Assembly (NCBI GenBank): GCA_020055645.1
Contig: CM034548.1
Location: forward strand, 3,658,001-3,722,000
DNA from: Tomocerus qinae
Taxonomy: Eukaryota > Arthropoda > Collembola > Entomobryomorpha > Tomoceridae
Direction of reading: 5' to 3'
DNA length: 64,000 bases
Numbering within the stretch: the first letter of the stretch is position 1; every line of letters begins with the position of its first letter. Shown piece by piece: positions 1-12,638 of the stretch. Below the pieces are notes generated by a model. That model did not search any database. It saw nothing but the letters and a program-made list of their open reading frames with translations, and was not told the DNA's origin. Position numbers and translations under genes: made by a program.

Positions 1-1268
1 CACGATTGGATCGTTCATCTGGACGAAGAAACCATTCTCACTGACAATTCTATTAGAGGCATTCTCAACTTCGTTCTCGACGGAAAACATTTGTTTGGAC
101 AAGGGGTCATCACCTATGCCAATGACCATGTAAGCCCTATGAATTATATCTTTTCCAATATTTTGGATTGGACTAAATGAAATTCAATTTATTGATAGCA
201 TTTGCTGACAATCTCTGTTATGATAATCCAGCGTATGTTTATTTTAATTTTAAAATGATTGATTTTTATGGCAGGTGGTAAACTGGGTGACTACTTTGGC
301 TGACAGTTTTCGCGTGGCAGACGATATGGGCAAACTGCGAGCTCAATTCTATTTGTTTCACAAGCCCTATTTCTCTTGGAAAGGCTCTTACGTTGTGACC
401 CAGGTGAGAATATTACTAGATAAGCAGTAAATAACTCAATAGGCAACCCATGTCATTGTCCTTGCTATGGCATTTGGACATTGGGATCGGAATAGGGGGG
501 AAGTAGGCCAATTCCTAAAAATGTGTAGTGGCTCTCATTTCTTTTTTACTTGAAGTGATAAGCATCCGTTATCTCGGAATGAACAATAACACTTATTGTT
601 CTGTTTTGGACAGGTTGGAGCTGAACGAAAAATCTCATTTGACAACGGACCCGATGGCTCTGTGGCTGAAGATTGCTTCTTTGGGATGAAGGCATATGCT
701 GAAGGCTACTCATTTAATTTTGTTGAAGGGGAAATGTGGGAAAAGTCTCCATTCACGATCTGGGACTTTCTTCAACAGCGAAAGCGATGGATGCAGGTAA
801 TTTACAATTACTCAAAAAAGATAATGCATAGATCTAATAAATGATTGAATGGCAAATAAAATGTTTCGTTTTATGCAGGGTATATATTTGGTAGTTCACT
901 CGAAGCAAATTCATTGGAAAAAGAAGTTGTTGTTGATGATCTCTTTGTATTCGTGGATTACTTTGCCACTCAGCACGTCAAACATTGTCCTGGCCATTCT
1001 CTGCCCCATCCCATGTCCCCCGACCATCGACTTTCTCTGTGCTTTCATCGGTGCAATGAATATTTACATGTACATCTTTGGGGTCATCAAATCCTTTTCA
1101 CTGCACCGAATGGGTGTTGCCCGCCTCATATTTTTTATATTTGGCGCTCTGGCCACTATCCCCTTCAATATTATAATTGAGAACATCGCCGTCATCTGGG
1201 GACTCTTCGGGAAGAAACACCATTTCTACGTGGTGCAGAAAGAAGTCACTGCTCCCACAACTGTCTAA
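1..1268 (+). CDS. egh: Beta-1,4-mannosyltransferase egghead/BRE-3-like, 3' part
   Basis: Four exons are visible: 1-129, 275-403, 614-796 and 879-1268, all in one frame with GT-AG introns, ending at TAA 1266-1268. They encode 276 residues. The gene runs off the left edge, so the N-terminal part is missing. The visible protein opens with the glycosyltransferase-2 acidic motif HLDEETILT and continues with FSWKGSYVVTQ, GSVAEDCFFG and QQRKRWMQG (the QxxRW-type acceptor motif). The last exon holds several hydrophobic segments. This matches Drosophila Egghead and C. elegans BRE-3, Golgi membrane enzymes that add mannose to glucosylceramide to make the mactosylceramide core of arthro-series glycosphingolipids. 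The identification is from remembered family motifs. AATAAA overlaps the stop at 1267-1272, but a longer 3' UTR is possible. Confidence 0.87.
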
Positions 1269-4228
1269 TAAAAAGTAAGTATCTCTTCGGTGTCGTTACA
1301 CCCAGCACACATGCATTTCTGCGTGAGTTGCTAACCTTATCAGTATACTAATTATGACTTCCTTCCTGTCCCTTCACTTTCTTATACATCGTACTATTAT
1401 TAGTGCACTTATCTACTGATAGATTATTGGTTAGTCAGCCAGCAGGTGCTGAAATTGAAACTCTAGGCCCGAGACGAACACAAGATTACCTACCTCATTT
1501 GACTTTGTACATTTGCGTAAAATAATTTTTTTGTGTGTCGAGTTACTCGTTTTTGACTTTGGAATTTAATGGTCCATAAGGACATGATAATTGTTAACGA
1601 CAAGTCAGTAGTCTACTAGTCACTAAGTATCTGACCAAATCACAACAAACATTCTTCTATAATACACTTAGGTATTATGTATAATAGGACGGTTTTATTT
1701 GCTTGCTAATCTTAATAATAAGTTTCAGTATATTGGAAACATAACTGGCTGGTTCAATTAGGTTTTATTTGTAACTTGAAAATTAAAATTAGGTTTAATT
1801 CGATTCCCATTTTTGACGACTGTGTTAAAACCTATAAAAAACGCTTAAATCATGACATAACCTACAACTGTAGTTAGTTGACAAGCACCTTACCATACCC
1901 TTCCAATTAGTTAGTTTCGCTATAAAGTACCCGTTTATTTAAAAGAGGTACTTTAATCACATGATATTCTTTCTTCATTGCATTTTCATATTTATTTATA
2001 TGCTAATCACGTAGCGCGTACCACCGAAGCGAAGTAGGTACGCTTAAGTCATAATTTTTCTGTAAGTAGACATTTTAGTACGGACATATTTATTATTAGT
2101 GCGTGATTTTCATGTTAGCCTTGAATTATAGGAATTATATTAATCCAGATAATGTACAACAAAGTGTATAAATATAGAATGCACTAGAGTGGACTTTAAA
2201 CAGACGATCAGTCACGTCGGTTTTTGGTCAAATAGTTGCTGTATATAAGATTGTGTTCTATTTTGATCACGAAACGATTCTATTTATCTGTTGATATTAC
2301 GGTCACCTGGCATCAGCTACTGTATATAACGATGTATACTTAATGTACTTTGATTATATTGTTGTCTACTTATTCTTAATGTGTGTTCTGTTGTTATAGG
2401 TGTGATTTGTGATGCACTGAATACTATTGAAATTCTATGTACCATTACCATTGTAAATTGTGAATATAAATACGTGAACGTGTTGTTAATGTTAACTTGT
2501 TATTATTATTATTATAGCGTATAAGTTGCTCCTTCCACTATCCGGCCACTACTGCCATGCAATTGTATTTCATTCAAGTCACACTACATACTGCTGTGTG
2601 ATTAATTTGATATTTCTAAACGTAACATTTTGGTATTTCAACATTGTGTATTATTAATACTACAAAGGAACAATTACAATATAATGCATAATGCATATAC
2701 TGTAGCACTTGTTCTTGATCAGAGCTGTTATTGATGCTACAAACGTGTAATTTCAGCGAATTATAATATTGTTGTCCCAATGACAACGTAAGTGTAATCA
2801 GGTCAATCCTTCACTAGGGAGATATCATGTATTTAGTGCTACCCTAAAAACTAATTAGTTGCTGAAGAGTTTATTATTTCAGACTAAAACTGTAAACTAT
2901 ATGTCAACACATTTGTCAACACTCTCTATAATTTTATTTCTGAAGAATACTTAAAAATCAAAGCAAAACTAATATTTAAGTCAAAAAATGTAATCACCTC
3001 TGTGAATTCACAAAAAGTACCTATAGAACATGCAAACAGAATGTAGCTCCTTCTTAGCTGTATTATCAGTATGCTATATGCAAAATAATTGTCAAGTAGT
3101 TGTTCGTAGTGTATTATGCAGCTGTAGAGTTGATCAGTGTAATATACTAAAAAGTTTAAAAAAAGTATAACTTAACAGATTTCCAGAAATAGCTATCTGT
3201 CCCAAAAATTCCGTTTTTCATCAGTATTTTAACGCAACCTTATTTATTTAGAATTTGATTTATTTGTATGATTTATAATATTTGACCATATGATGAAGTA
3301 GACAGTAGACCTACTTAAACCTTTTTGCATTATTAAACTTTGGACAACACGTTCTGTCGTCCTGCAAGAATTCCTTTTTGTGTCCGTGTGATTAGTACTT
3401 CTCAATGATTCCTTACTTAACAAGGAGATTCTAGTAGAAATATTTTTTGTTGTATACATATTTATTAAAACGTGTTGTCGATTTCCACTCTAATTGCTAG
3501 CTAACTGTTAAAGTGTTAAATTATTGCTACTTATTAGTGTGAGTACACACTTATGTATTTGCATGTTGTCTCAGATAGGATATATTGCATGTAACAATTA
3601 CTAGATTCTATGGATAACTTTCGCCTTTGTAATTATTTATACAACTAGTGTAAAGTAGTCGTAATATTTATTTATTGTTCAAATTTATAACTTCGGTATT
3701 ACACTACCTGTGTCTCAAAATTATTATTTAGGTTGTAGTAATATTTAACATTTGATATAAAAGTCAATTAACCTTAATCAATTATTGTACAATTTCTCGC
3801 GGACCGAGGTTTTCGAGTTACGCATGTAAGATCTACTATGGATAAAGCTACAACATGACATGGCACTAGCTTCTATTTAATTGAATGAATTGTGATAGTT
3901 AACATTATCATTGTATTTAGCTTATTGACATTGTTTTAATAGCCGAATAATAAGTGAACGCCCACCCGCCTTTATACATGTAATGTTTAAATAATACCTG
4001 TTAGATTCAAAAAATATGTCCGTGTGTTTTCCACATTTATTCTTCAAAATTGCATCAAATTAAAATTCATATCATACAGTCTTAAAATCTGATGACTTAT
4101 ATTAATGGTATAAAACGTGTCACTTAGTTGAAGCCGTAATGGGAGTTATTTAGTTATAACATTTTAAGACAATGGTGCATCTGCCGCGAACAGTATTTAA
4201 ATTTTAAAGTTCTGATTTTTGTGACATG
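1269..4228. other. Non-coding stretch between egh and AGA
   Basis: I see no supportable coding exon on either strand. It is AT-rich with short simple repeats (for example TTATTATTATTATTA near 2500). It probably holds the egh 3' UTR and convergent intergenic DNA, because AGA ends from the other side. Confidence 0.6.
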
Positions 4229-4234
4229 TTTATT
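4229..4234 (-). terminator. Poly(A) signal of AGA
   Basis: AATAAA on the minus strand lies about 50 bp beyond the AGA stop codon, at the usual spacing for a cleavage/polyadenylation signal. Confidence 0.5.
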
Positions 4235-4281
4235 TTTCAAAAGCTGAGGTACATGTTGATGAATTACAAAATAATTGAGTT

Positions 4282-7200
4282 TTAGCTGCATGGAACAGTA
4301 AATACTGTGACTTCTTCTGCCTTAGAAGTTCTAACAGAGTAGGGAAACCCATCAGGAATTCCGTGACAAGCTGCTCCATATTCTCCACGCAAGTTTACGG
4401 CTATTAAGGCTCCGCTGAAATTGGGATAGTACTGAGAAATTCGAGAAATTGCCAATTGAGCTGCTGTCGTGGGGTCAAACCCTTGCCTCATACTTTCAAC
4501 GGCCAGTAAGCTGAAAGAAATATGTAAACGTAAATACAATATGTTTCAAAATTGTTATCTGGTCAACATGGGTTACAATAATTTCCCACCCTGATATTGT
4601 TAATCAATAAAGTTTAGCTTTCATTTATTTAATAGCTTTTATGTACCATAGGCATTGACCTTAAATTGAAGCGGGTAGACATGTTGAAGATTCTACCATG
4701 ACATGCAATAAACTCTACCAGTACCTAATCACTTTATCGGTTATTGTGGCAGGTAACTTCTTTAGTCTGGGGAAAATATTTTAATTGTTTAGGAAAATTT
4801 TTAAGGAGTAGCTATTACAGATAGAATACGAATTTATGAATGCCCGTCAATTTGGCAAAAGTCAGTTTGGCAAATGACCTACGAACAGATTGGCAAAAGG
4901 CCTGTGGATGATTTAGGAAAACTCTGCGGACAGATTGGCAAAAGGAATATTTGTATGTGCAACTAATTTTTAGTAGGTCAGCAATACGATTGTATGTCAT
5001 GTGTAAAACTAAAAGAGCAACGAACATAGTCATACAAATCATTTCAAATGCATGACAATAATTTTGATGAATTTAGAAAATGGCAATCGTTTCATTCCGT
5101 AGTTTCTGCTAGTTGTTATAAATCTGTTGCTGATTTTGGCCTACAAATTCTTCTGGAAAGATACAACAAGTTGGTTTTTCTACAGCCCATTTTCATATGT
5201 AAGCGATTATGCCACCCTTCTATCGACTTTGTCGTCTTTGGAGCACCGTTGCGAAGGAAGCGGTCTCATTAGTGAATGAGCCCAACTCAAATACTAATAA
5301 TACATTACTACACTGGATACATAACAAACCACGCTAAAACTAAGAATAATGATTTTAAATGCTTTTGCCAGATTAACCGTAAACAATTTTTGCCAAACTC
5401 TCCGAATGGGCAAAAACGTCATTTGCCAAATTATCCACAGGGGTTAATTTTTAATGTTTTTTGCTATTGCCAAATTGATCTACATTCGAATTTATGTTTA
5501 CTAAAGACTATTAGGCTAATTACTATGCCTTTTCGGGTCGGCATTGACGATTGTTTACGACATACTTATAAAATTGATTTTCACAACATTGAAATAGTAT
5601 TTAGGTACCTTGGTAGAAACCTGACCATCACATCGCCATCACCCGTTGCTGCAGCTCCTCCGACATTACGATCAACATAACTTCCGGCCCCGACAATAGG
5701 TGCATCTCCCACACGTCTAAATAAAAAGGAAAAATTGTCAAAAGGTGGGATAGATAAGCATACAATAATTGGTCAACAAAAATTTTACTTAAAAAATTAT
5801 GTTTGATACATATAAATATCAACTCTATCTCTCTTCATATCTTCCTACCACATTTCTTTTAGAAAAGTTAAATGAAAACCACAGTCTCTTATTAATATCC
5901 CTGCTCAATTGAATATTTTAAAACAGGAATCTACCAATTTATTTTTAAAGTCTTCAAAGTCAAAGATTATTTTCTGTTCAATGTAGGCCATAGGCTGCGG
6001 GGCTACAATAAATATTTAATTGGTGCAAAAATAATTAATTTTTTAAAATTTCCTACCCTGCTATTTTGTTCCGAGCACCATTTGAAGACGTTCCGCTGGC
6101 TATTTTGCCCTGGGAGTCAATAGCTACCATTCCGATAGTATCATGATCGAATTGATTTACTTTTCGCAGATCGGTCGACGTTAATTTGCCTTTTACTGGT
6201 GAATAAGGTCCACAAGTAGTAGTCGGGTCAGGTGTTACATTTTTCCAAAAATTGGGTTGGCAATTATTAGCCTTCCATTGCTCGTTCATTTCAAGTGACT
6301 CCTTTGTCGACAGATTTTCATGAGGAAATCCCATACTAAGAGCAAATTGCGTGGCCAATTCCCCAACAAGCATTGTGTGCTTCGTGTGTTCCATGATTTT
6401 TCGAGCTACGCCCACCGCGTTTTTCACACCTCTAAGGCAACCAACCGAACCAACGGCATGCGTATCCCTGCCAAATAAAAATATTTTATACCAGTATAAT
6501 GATTAAAAATTTAGAAAAAAGTCCTTTAAAGCAATACATTTCTACAAGATTGATCAAGTATATGTACTTCAATATCCCCATGAACATATTATAACATCTA
6601 ATTCTTGTTTTTCAATGCTTGTTGTGAAAAACATTGATATGGAAAAATTCTCTTAATTATACCATGCATTACTATTCGTGTTAATAGCTAATAATTCATT
6701 TTGATACTAAATTTTTTTCGAACAAGTAGAATAAAGAAACTGAATTAATAGATTAGCATTGCATTATTTTCATACACTATTTAAGACAATTATTACCCGT
6801 CCATGATCATTGCATCCAAAGTCGTCTCTCCATTTTCATCTGGGCTTCCTCCGTACCCAACAGTACCATCACATTGAAGATTTTCGCACTCTGTACATCC
6901 TTGTTCAATAGCATCTAGAACTGATCCTCCTTGTTGCAGCACATCCCATCCTAGAAGAAAGCAATTATAATACCTCATTTAGGTATGTAAGTTTAATAGC
7001 TCAAAAAAGATGTAATAGTGTAATTTACACTGTAATATAACATTACAATATCAATTCTACAATTCCAATTACAAATATGTATTCATGGACTTAAATCCTT
7101 ATCCTTATATTTATGAATACACTTATGATATAAGGTTTGCTGTATGAAATAAAATATATAAATAAATAGTACCTTCAAATAATTATGGTGTTAAAATATA

Positions 7201-7583
7201 AGAACGAAGTGAAGTGACATACCTTTTTGAGTGGCTTGGGTAAATGCCCATGTGTTAATAACAATTGGAATCATGTTGGGTTGTGGTTGTTGCAAAATTA
7301 TCGTATTTTGATTAGGAACGCTGGTTTGAATGTAGCTATGACTTTGGTGTAGGAGACCTCCAACTCGACTGGGTCTCATGCAATCTGTATGTTCAATTCC
7401 GTGTGTCAGTAAAATAACTGCAAAAAAAAGAGTTCTGCAAATTGGGGCGAAGCTTGTATTGTCGCAAACAAATTCTCGTCCTAGAAAATTTAAATGGTTA
7501 TATAAACTCGCTGTTTCCAATGTTTGCTTTTGCCTTCTGAAGTAAAACTTTTTATGGTCTGGGTCAATGACTTTAGTGGCCAT
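4282..7583 (-). CDS. AGA: N(4)-(beta-N-acetylglucosaminyl)-L-asparaginase (aspartylglucosaminidase)
   Basis: Five exons read on the minus strand: 7223-7583, 6797-6950, 6057-6467, 5609-5716 and 4282-4510. They join in one frame to 420 residues. It is a lysosomal Ntn-hydrolase that cleaves the GlcNAc-Asn bond during glycoprotein breakdown. Motifs in order are [53 protein letters not shown], then HDTIGMV. The Thr of HDTIGMV (about residue 282) should be the autoproteolysis site and nucleophile. [14 protein letters not shown] and [16 protein letters not shown] follow. The protein is about 75 residues longer than human AGA because of an N-terminal extension. A hydrophobic run (LFFAVILL, about residues 51-59) there may be the true signal sequence, and a possible acceptor at about 7483 would allow a shorter, differently started N-terminus. 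ATG 7583 has G at -3 and +4. The last intron carries a transposon at 4838-5487. Confidence 0.9.
4838..5487. mobile_element. Foldback-like non-autonomous transposon with TTTGGCAAA arms
   Basis: This 650-bp element sits in the last AGA intron. The left arm (4838-4950) and right arm (5365-5487) are inverted relative to each other, and each carries several copies of a TTTGGCAAA-type motif (TTTGCCAAA on the right). The outermost ends match imperfectly: GAATGCCCGTCAATTTGGCA on the left, and GAATG, three differing bases, then ATCAATTTGGCA read inward from the right. It is flanked by an exact direct repeat, CGAATTTATG at 4829-4838 and 5487-5496. If the ends are GAATG...CATTC, the duplication is 8 bp (GAATTTAT at 4830-4837 and 5488-5495). 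No transposase ORF is visible. Confidence 0.72.
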
Positions 7584-7591
7584 TTCGATTA

Positions 7592-9110
7592 ATATCAAAA
7601 ATTAAACGAAATGCTAGAGTAATATCAATTATTGATTTGAATACTTAATTCGAAGTTCTTTGGGCCACAAAAAGTGTTACAAACGGCCAGAAGCAAACTA
7701 CCAATTCTGTCGAATTTGAAGCAAAATTATACGTGAGTGTCAATGCCTATCCATGAAGGGCTGTGCATTAACCATGGTAGTAGTTTTGAAATCTTCCCAC
7801 TTGGTAATACAAAGATTAATGCTTCACAACTTCTTCTTGCCCATGGCCAATTGGATTGCTTTCACAGTGTTGTTGTCAATTTGTCAGTACTTACATATTT
7901 GCCACATTAAAGCAATAATGAAAATATTCGGAACTTTGTCAGATCCCGAGATAAACAACGTACAATATTATGCTAGTAGCTCCCAGTATATGCGACTCGA
8001 TTTCGAAAGGTATTATTTAGTAATAATGACTCCTTTCATCAACGCGGTAAAATTCAAATGTGCTCTACATGGACAGTAGTGTGGCGAAAACGCAAACGCT
8101 AGCGCGTATAAGTTTAAAGCAAATAGGGCAATATTATTAATAACATATTTACATATATAATATAAAGATGACTAGCCTTGCCCATAGTCCATTTAACATA
8201 CGCGCATGCGCATTTCAACGAAAAGCTGCCTGCCAAGTCCATGGCATAGAACATAGATAAATAGACCTACTAAAAAAATACTTCATACTTACATTCGCAT
8301 AAACATGCTACGTTGGAATAAATATTTTTATCCAAGTTGACTGTTATATCGTAAAATATATTTAGAATTTTTTAGCAGAGCTACTTTTTATTGCTCCCTA
8401 GATTCTTTTGTGAAAGTTTACACACTTTTTTGTAAAATTAAATAACAGCAACTAGTTTTGGTATAAAAATAGCCCAACTGAGAAGTGCAGAATAAATACT
8501 ATAGTAACTAAAATAGATAGATAAACTTTTTAAACTGAACACGTATTGGCCAAATTAAAATCTATCTTATTAATTTTTGAAATATTTGCATTTGTATTTG
8601 AAAAATTCACATTCAATAATATTAATTTTATAACTCTGTGGGGTTTGGTTTTGGTTTTTGCTTGACTATAATATTTAGTAATTCACTCACCCCTCTTCCC
8701 CTTCAGTAATGCATGGTTTAAGGGAATATTTTATACATTTGAAACACCACATGCACTACTGTTTTATGGAGTTCATTGCATGACATATCTGTCCTAAGCT
8801 ACTCACTGTATTCACCACGTAGCTATTTATATACATTATATATATAATTTGATACTTACAATATAAACAGGTCAACACACATAAACAAGTATGAAGTACA
8901 GTTGATAATGATATTCTAAAGATAAGTTGGTGCGCTTATCTTACTACGTTTTTAGATGGGTAGTGAAATTTAACAACATACAGTCATTCTATATTATAAT
9001 CGTAGACTTAATAAAGCAATAAATTTACCTACCTATATACAGTACCGTATTTATAAGTCGATTTCGGAGGGGGCAATGATATCATAGGACAATATATATT
9101 AGACATAATC
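7592..9110. other. Upstream region of AGA, no gene seen
   Basis: No exon with recognisable homology. An open frame at 7753-8079 (+) has no family features and lies in the expected 5' flank of AGA, so I treat it as chance. The only notable site is the NRF1-like palindrome at 8201-8212. Confidence 0.5.
8201..8212. promoter_or_regulatory. NRF1/Ewg-type palindromic site
   Basis: CGCGCATGCGCA is a full match to the YGCGCATGCGCR consensus bound by NRF1 (Ewg in flies). It lies about 620 bp upstream of the AGA start codon and could mark the AGA promoter. CpG is otherwise rare around it. The transcription start is not known. Confidence 0.4.
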
Positions 9111-9294
9111 GCGCAAAGCGCGTAAAATTGTGGCTTATTTTGTCAAAAATGAGTCAAAAATAGCTAAAAATCACATAAAATCGCGCGAAGCGCGAAATTT
9201 TTTGGTATTTAGAGAAAAAATTTTCCTTCTTTTTGGATTTCGGGGGGGGGGGGCATTTGCCCCCAATGCCCCCCCCTCAATACAGCCTTGCCTA
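9100..9294 (-). repeat. Dispersed repeat family R1, copy 1
   Basis: Ends with a G12 run followed by CATTTGCCCCC, AATGCCCCCC and CTCAATACAGCC, preceded by paired CGCGCAAAGCGCG and CGCGCGAAGCGCG sequences. The same order, inverted, occurs at 21860-21975 and 31099-31260. It has no real coding capacity; the 66-codon frame across it is repeat-derived. Confidence 0.65.
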
Positions 9295-10429
9295 TATATC
9301 TATGTATGTATGTCTGTAGGGCGATCGTAAAAGCAAAATGCATATATTACAAAAGATGAACTGGGCTCTGGATTTATCTTAGCATATTTTGAAATTCAAC
9401 CAAAATGTTGACAAGGGAATCATTCGAAATTCAAAAGCACCTCTGCTCTGGTGGCCTAGTTCTATATACTACCAAACACAGATAATTTTTAAAACAATTT
9501 ATACGATATGTTTATCATGTCGCTTTGTAATCATTGCAATGGAATGTACCTCACCGACCTCACGGTCCCCATTCATAGTATGTGAACTTTACAATTCCAC
9601 TACCCATATTTACATTCCAAATTTAGTACCTACAGTCCTGTTTTAATGTGATTCTTAATCAAGATAAATTGACGTAAATAAAAGTAAGTTCACTCTTGTG
9701 TGCGGGGTATTTTATGTAGGATACAAGTTGTAACATGTTATTTAAAAGTGCTGAAAGACTGTCCTAAAAGTGCTCAGTAATGATTTCCTTTAATTTAAGA
9801 AATTTAGCAAAAGATAGCTAAATGATCTAGGTATGTATTATCTTTACTCTACATAAACTTAATCTTTTAAACATAAAGTGGGACATGCGCATGGTATTCT
9901 GTATTAATGTATTAAGGTTTGTATATTTGTCCGTAATATTTTGTAATTAATGAGTAAGGGTAATATTTTGCAATTAATGAGCAAGGACTAGACTTAGACT
10001 ATCAGTAGAGTCCAATCAACGGTCTATGAATTTCGGGCCAATGCGCATTCGCTAGAAATTTACTGATTTCAACATTTTATAGCACACTTTGTGTGCTAGG
10101 ATTCAGCTAGTCTATTATAATAATATTATACATACCTCAATGAACTACACTCTGGGTTATTAGCTTAAATACGAGATATCGTAAGGTATTGTGAAAGGTC
10201 CGAACAGTCTGTCTGTCTGACTGACTGTAGACAAAAATTCTAAGTATGGGGGGAGAATATGCGCAAAAAACAGTAGACAGCTATTTCAATACTTAAATAC
10301 AGTGAAGAACACGGTATACAAAACGTTCTACACACAATATATAAATGCAGTAAGAACAAGTAATACAAAGTGTTCTGGGCAGATTATTCTACGTAATACT
10401 AAGTATACTAAGCGCATTCTAAGCGTTCT

Positions 10430-10860
10430 ACGGAAAATATTCTGAGTTTTAGGAAAAATAATTTGCGTTTTAGGAAGAATATTCTGCGTTTTAGGAAGAA
10501 TATTCTGCGTTTTAGGAAGATTAATCTGCGTTTTAAGAAGAATATTCTGCGTTTTAGGAAGAATATTCCGCGTTTTAGGAAGAATATTCTGCGTTCTAAT
10601 AAGAATGCTTAGCGTTGGACGAACAATATTCTGATCTGCAAAAAATATTTTGCGCTCCAGGAAAAATTATCAGCGTTCTACGAAATTTATTCTGCGCTCT
10701 GTATTTTGAGTATGACGAGGAATATTCTGCGTTCTAGAAAATATAATCTGCGTTTACTCTGCTTTCTACGAAAAATATTCTATGCTCTGTATTCTGAGTT
10801 TGACGAGGAATACTCTGCATTCTACGAAGAGTATTCTTCAAGAACTATGAATATGTAAAA
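10430..10860. repeat. Minisatellite array, 21-bp unit
   Basis: About eight close copies of TTTTAGGAAGAATATTCTGC plus G (10440-10600) grade into degenerate copies built on the same TATTCTGCG core up to about 10860. Weaker similarity may begin near 10375. No inverted partner array is seen nearby. Style and unit length resemble the transposon arms elsewhere in the window, so it may be a solo arm. Confidence 0.7.
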
Positions 10861-11436
10861 CTTTCCTCAGTTTCATTTTTGACACAGATCCTCCCTCATA
10901 CTTATTGCAACAACACAATGCATGGAACTAAAGGCTGTACTCCTCAGTACTGATCTTTCACGTGTCAACGTATCCTGGGCCAATTTGTGATCTATTAACT
11001 GCAAAAATGACAACTCCATGAGCTGTGCTAATGTACCTTAAAAGCAAAAACCTTGACATTCCAAGAAAGATGCTTGAAAAGTAATCCTAAATGACTGTCG
11101 TTAGAAAAGATAAAATTATAGTCAAACCATGGTGCAACAAACGAATGGAAATACCAAGTAATGAACCTTAACTTAGCCTTTTTACTTACTCTGGTACTCG
11201 TATAAGTACCATACATTATTCCCTTAACTACCAGATAAATTCTCACGGTTTTTATAACACACCATACAAATTATGAATGTTTACTAAAATTTCTTGCCAT
11301 ACAAAATTCCTGTGTGTACCATAAACTTTAATTCATAACCCATACATACTACATGCATATATAGATGGAAACATACCATCCTTACATATTAAATACTGAC
11401 ATTACACATATGGATTTGTAGGATCATAGGTATATT

Positions 11437-11860
11437 ACTTTGGCTTAGGCTGATTTTCACTTCGCCTAATTTCCACGTCGGCGTCGGCTAAATTCCACTT
11501 AGGCTTCGGCTAATTTCTATTCGGCTTCGGCTGATTTCCACTTCGGCTTGGCCTGTTTTCTACTTCGGCTTGGCCTGTTTTCTACTTCGGCTTGGCCTGT
11601 TTTCTACTTCGGCTTGGCCTGTTTTCTACTTCGGCTTGGCATGTTTTCTACTTCGGCATTGGGTATTCTCCATCCGGCGTCGGCAGGTTACTTCGGCTTT
11701 GGTAACTTTTCACTTTGGCTTCGGTAACTTTTCCCTTCGGCGTTGGCCAATTTCAACCAACTTATGCTGTGCTAATTTCCACTTCGGCCATTTTCCTTCG
11801 GCTTCGGCGCCGATGCTTCGGTGTGTGCTATTTTCTATTCTGCGTAAGCTAATTTCTAGT
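11437..11860. repeat. Tandem array with CTTCGGCTTGG core, about 22-bp unit
   Basis: Five nearly perfect 22-bp units containing TACTTCGGCTTGGCCTGTTT lie at 11541-11660. They are flanked by diverged 17-22-bp copies with cores such as TTCGGCTTCGGCTAATTT and TTCGGCTTCGGCTGATTT. The CTTCGGCTTCGGCTA core is shared with the arms of the 43.9-46.0 kb element, though the spacers differ. No inverted partner is present, so this looks like one surviving arm. Confidence 0.7.
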
Positions 11861-12024
11861 ACCCCTATTTTCAAAGTATGGCGTTTGTCGTCATAATTCG
11901 CAATGTCCAAGCGCTTATGCAATTATTTATTTATTTCGATTCATATTACTTCCTCACACGGTGGCAATTGTACAGCTGTCACAAAACACTGTTACATAAA
12001 ACTATAAACTCAACTCTGTTTAAG

Positions 12025-12623
12025 CAAATTTCGACCTACCCCCAATTTGTCAACACTAAAATGTCAATAGGGCAAAAAAAACCGAAAACACCTTTTGTCA
12101 ACACCATTTTATTTTTTGTCAACAGCAATTATCTTTTTTGTCAACACAACTGTTATTGATGCTATACCTTAAAAATTAATTCTGACTTTAAAGGTAAAAA
12201 TAAGTAATGGCTATTAGTACTTGTACTAGATTAAATCAAACAAATAAATAAGCCAAATAATCAGTACTAAGAAAAGTATCCCGAATATTCTAAGATTTTA
12301 TGGTTTGTTAGCAATGATATAAATCCACTCAGAGAGTAATTTTGGTTAACTTTCGAATATTTTTTTAAGTTTTAGAATAGCCTGAGGATCTTTTTTGTTT
12401 GCTTAGGTTTGCTTCACAATTATCCCTCCTCCGTGGACAAATAATCATAAATCATGTTTTGCATACACATATGCATATTATTATACATACAACTTACATG
12501 TGCATGAGTTGACAAAAAGCTTACTATGTGTTGACAAAAAGTGATTTCTAAAAATACTTTGTTGACAAAATGGTGTTGACAAAAAGGTGTTGACAAAAAG
12601 GGGTAGGCCCCAAATTTCGACCT
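12025..12623. mobile_element. Foldback-like transposon, TGTTGACAAAAAGG family, copy B
   Basis: The left arm (12038-12155) carries repeated TTTTTGTCAACAC-type motifs. The right arm (12509-12610) carries the inverted TGTTGACAAAAAGG motif. Inner termini read CCTACCCCCAATTTGTCAAC on the left and CCTACCCCTTTTTGTCAAC inward from the right. The direct repeat CAAATTTCGACCT occurs at 12025-12037 and 12611-12623. Part of this 13-bp match may be coincidence beyond a shorter target duplication. The interior has no transposase. Related copies are at about 24962-25531 and 55222-55965. Confidence 0.72.
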
Positions 12624-12638
12624 TAGACTACGTATTAC

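Noticed and set aside
7753..8079. 108-codon plus-strand open frame
   Set aside because: No family motif, no introns and no neighbouring exons. It lies in the expected promoter side of AGA.
9130..9330. 66-codon frame with a glycine/proline-rich stretch
   Set aside because: It is a by-product of the dispersed repeat R1 and its G and C tracts.
10430..11860. Short regularly spaced repeats considered as CRISPR
   Set aside because: The units are contiguous tandem copies without unique spacers, and the genome is eukaryotic.
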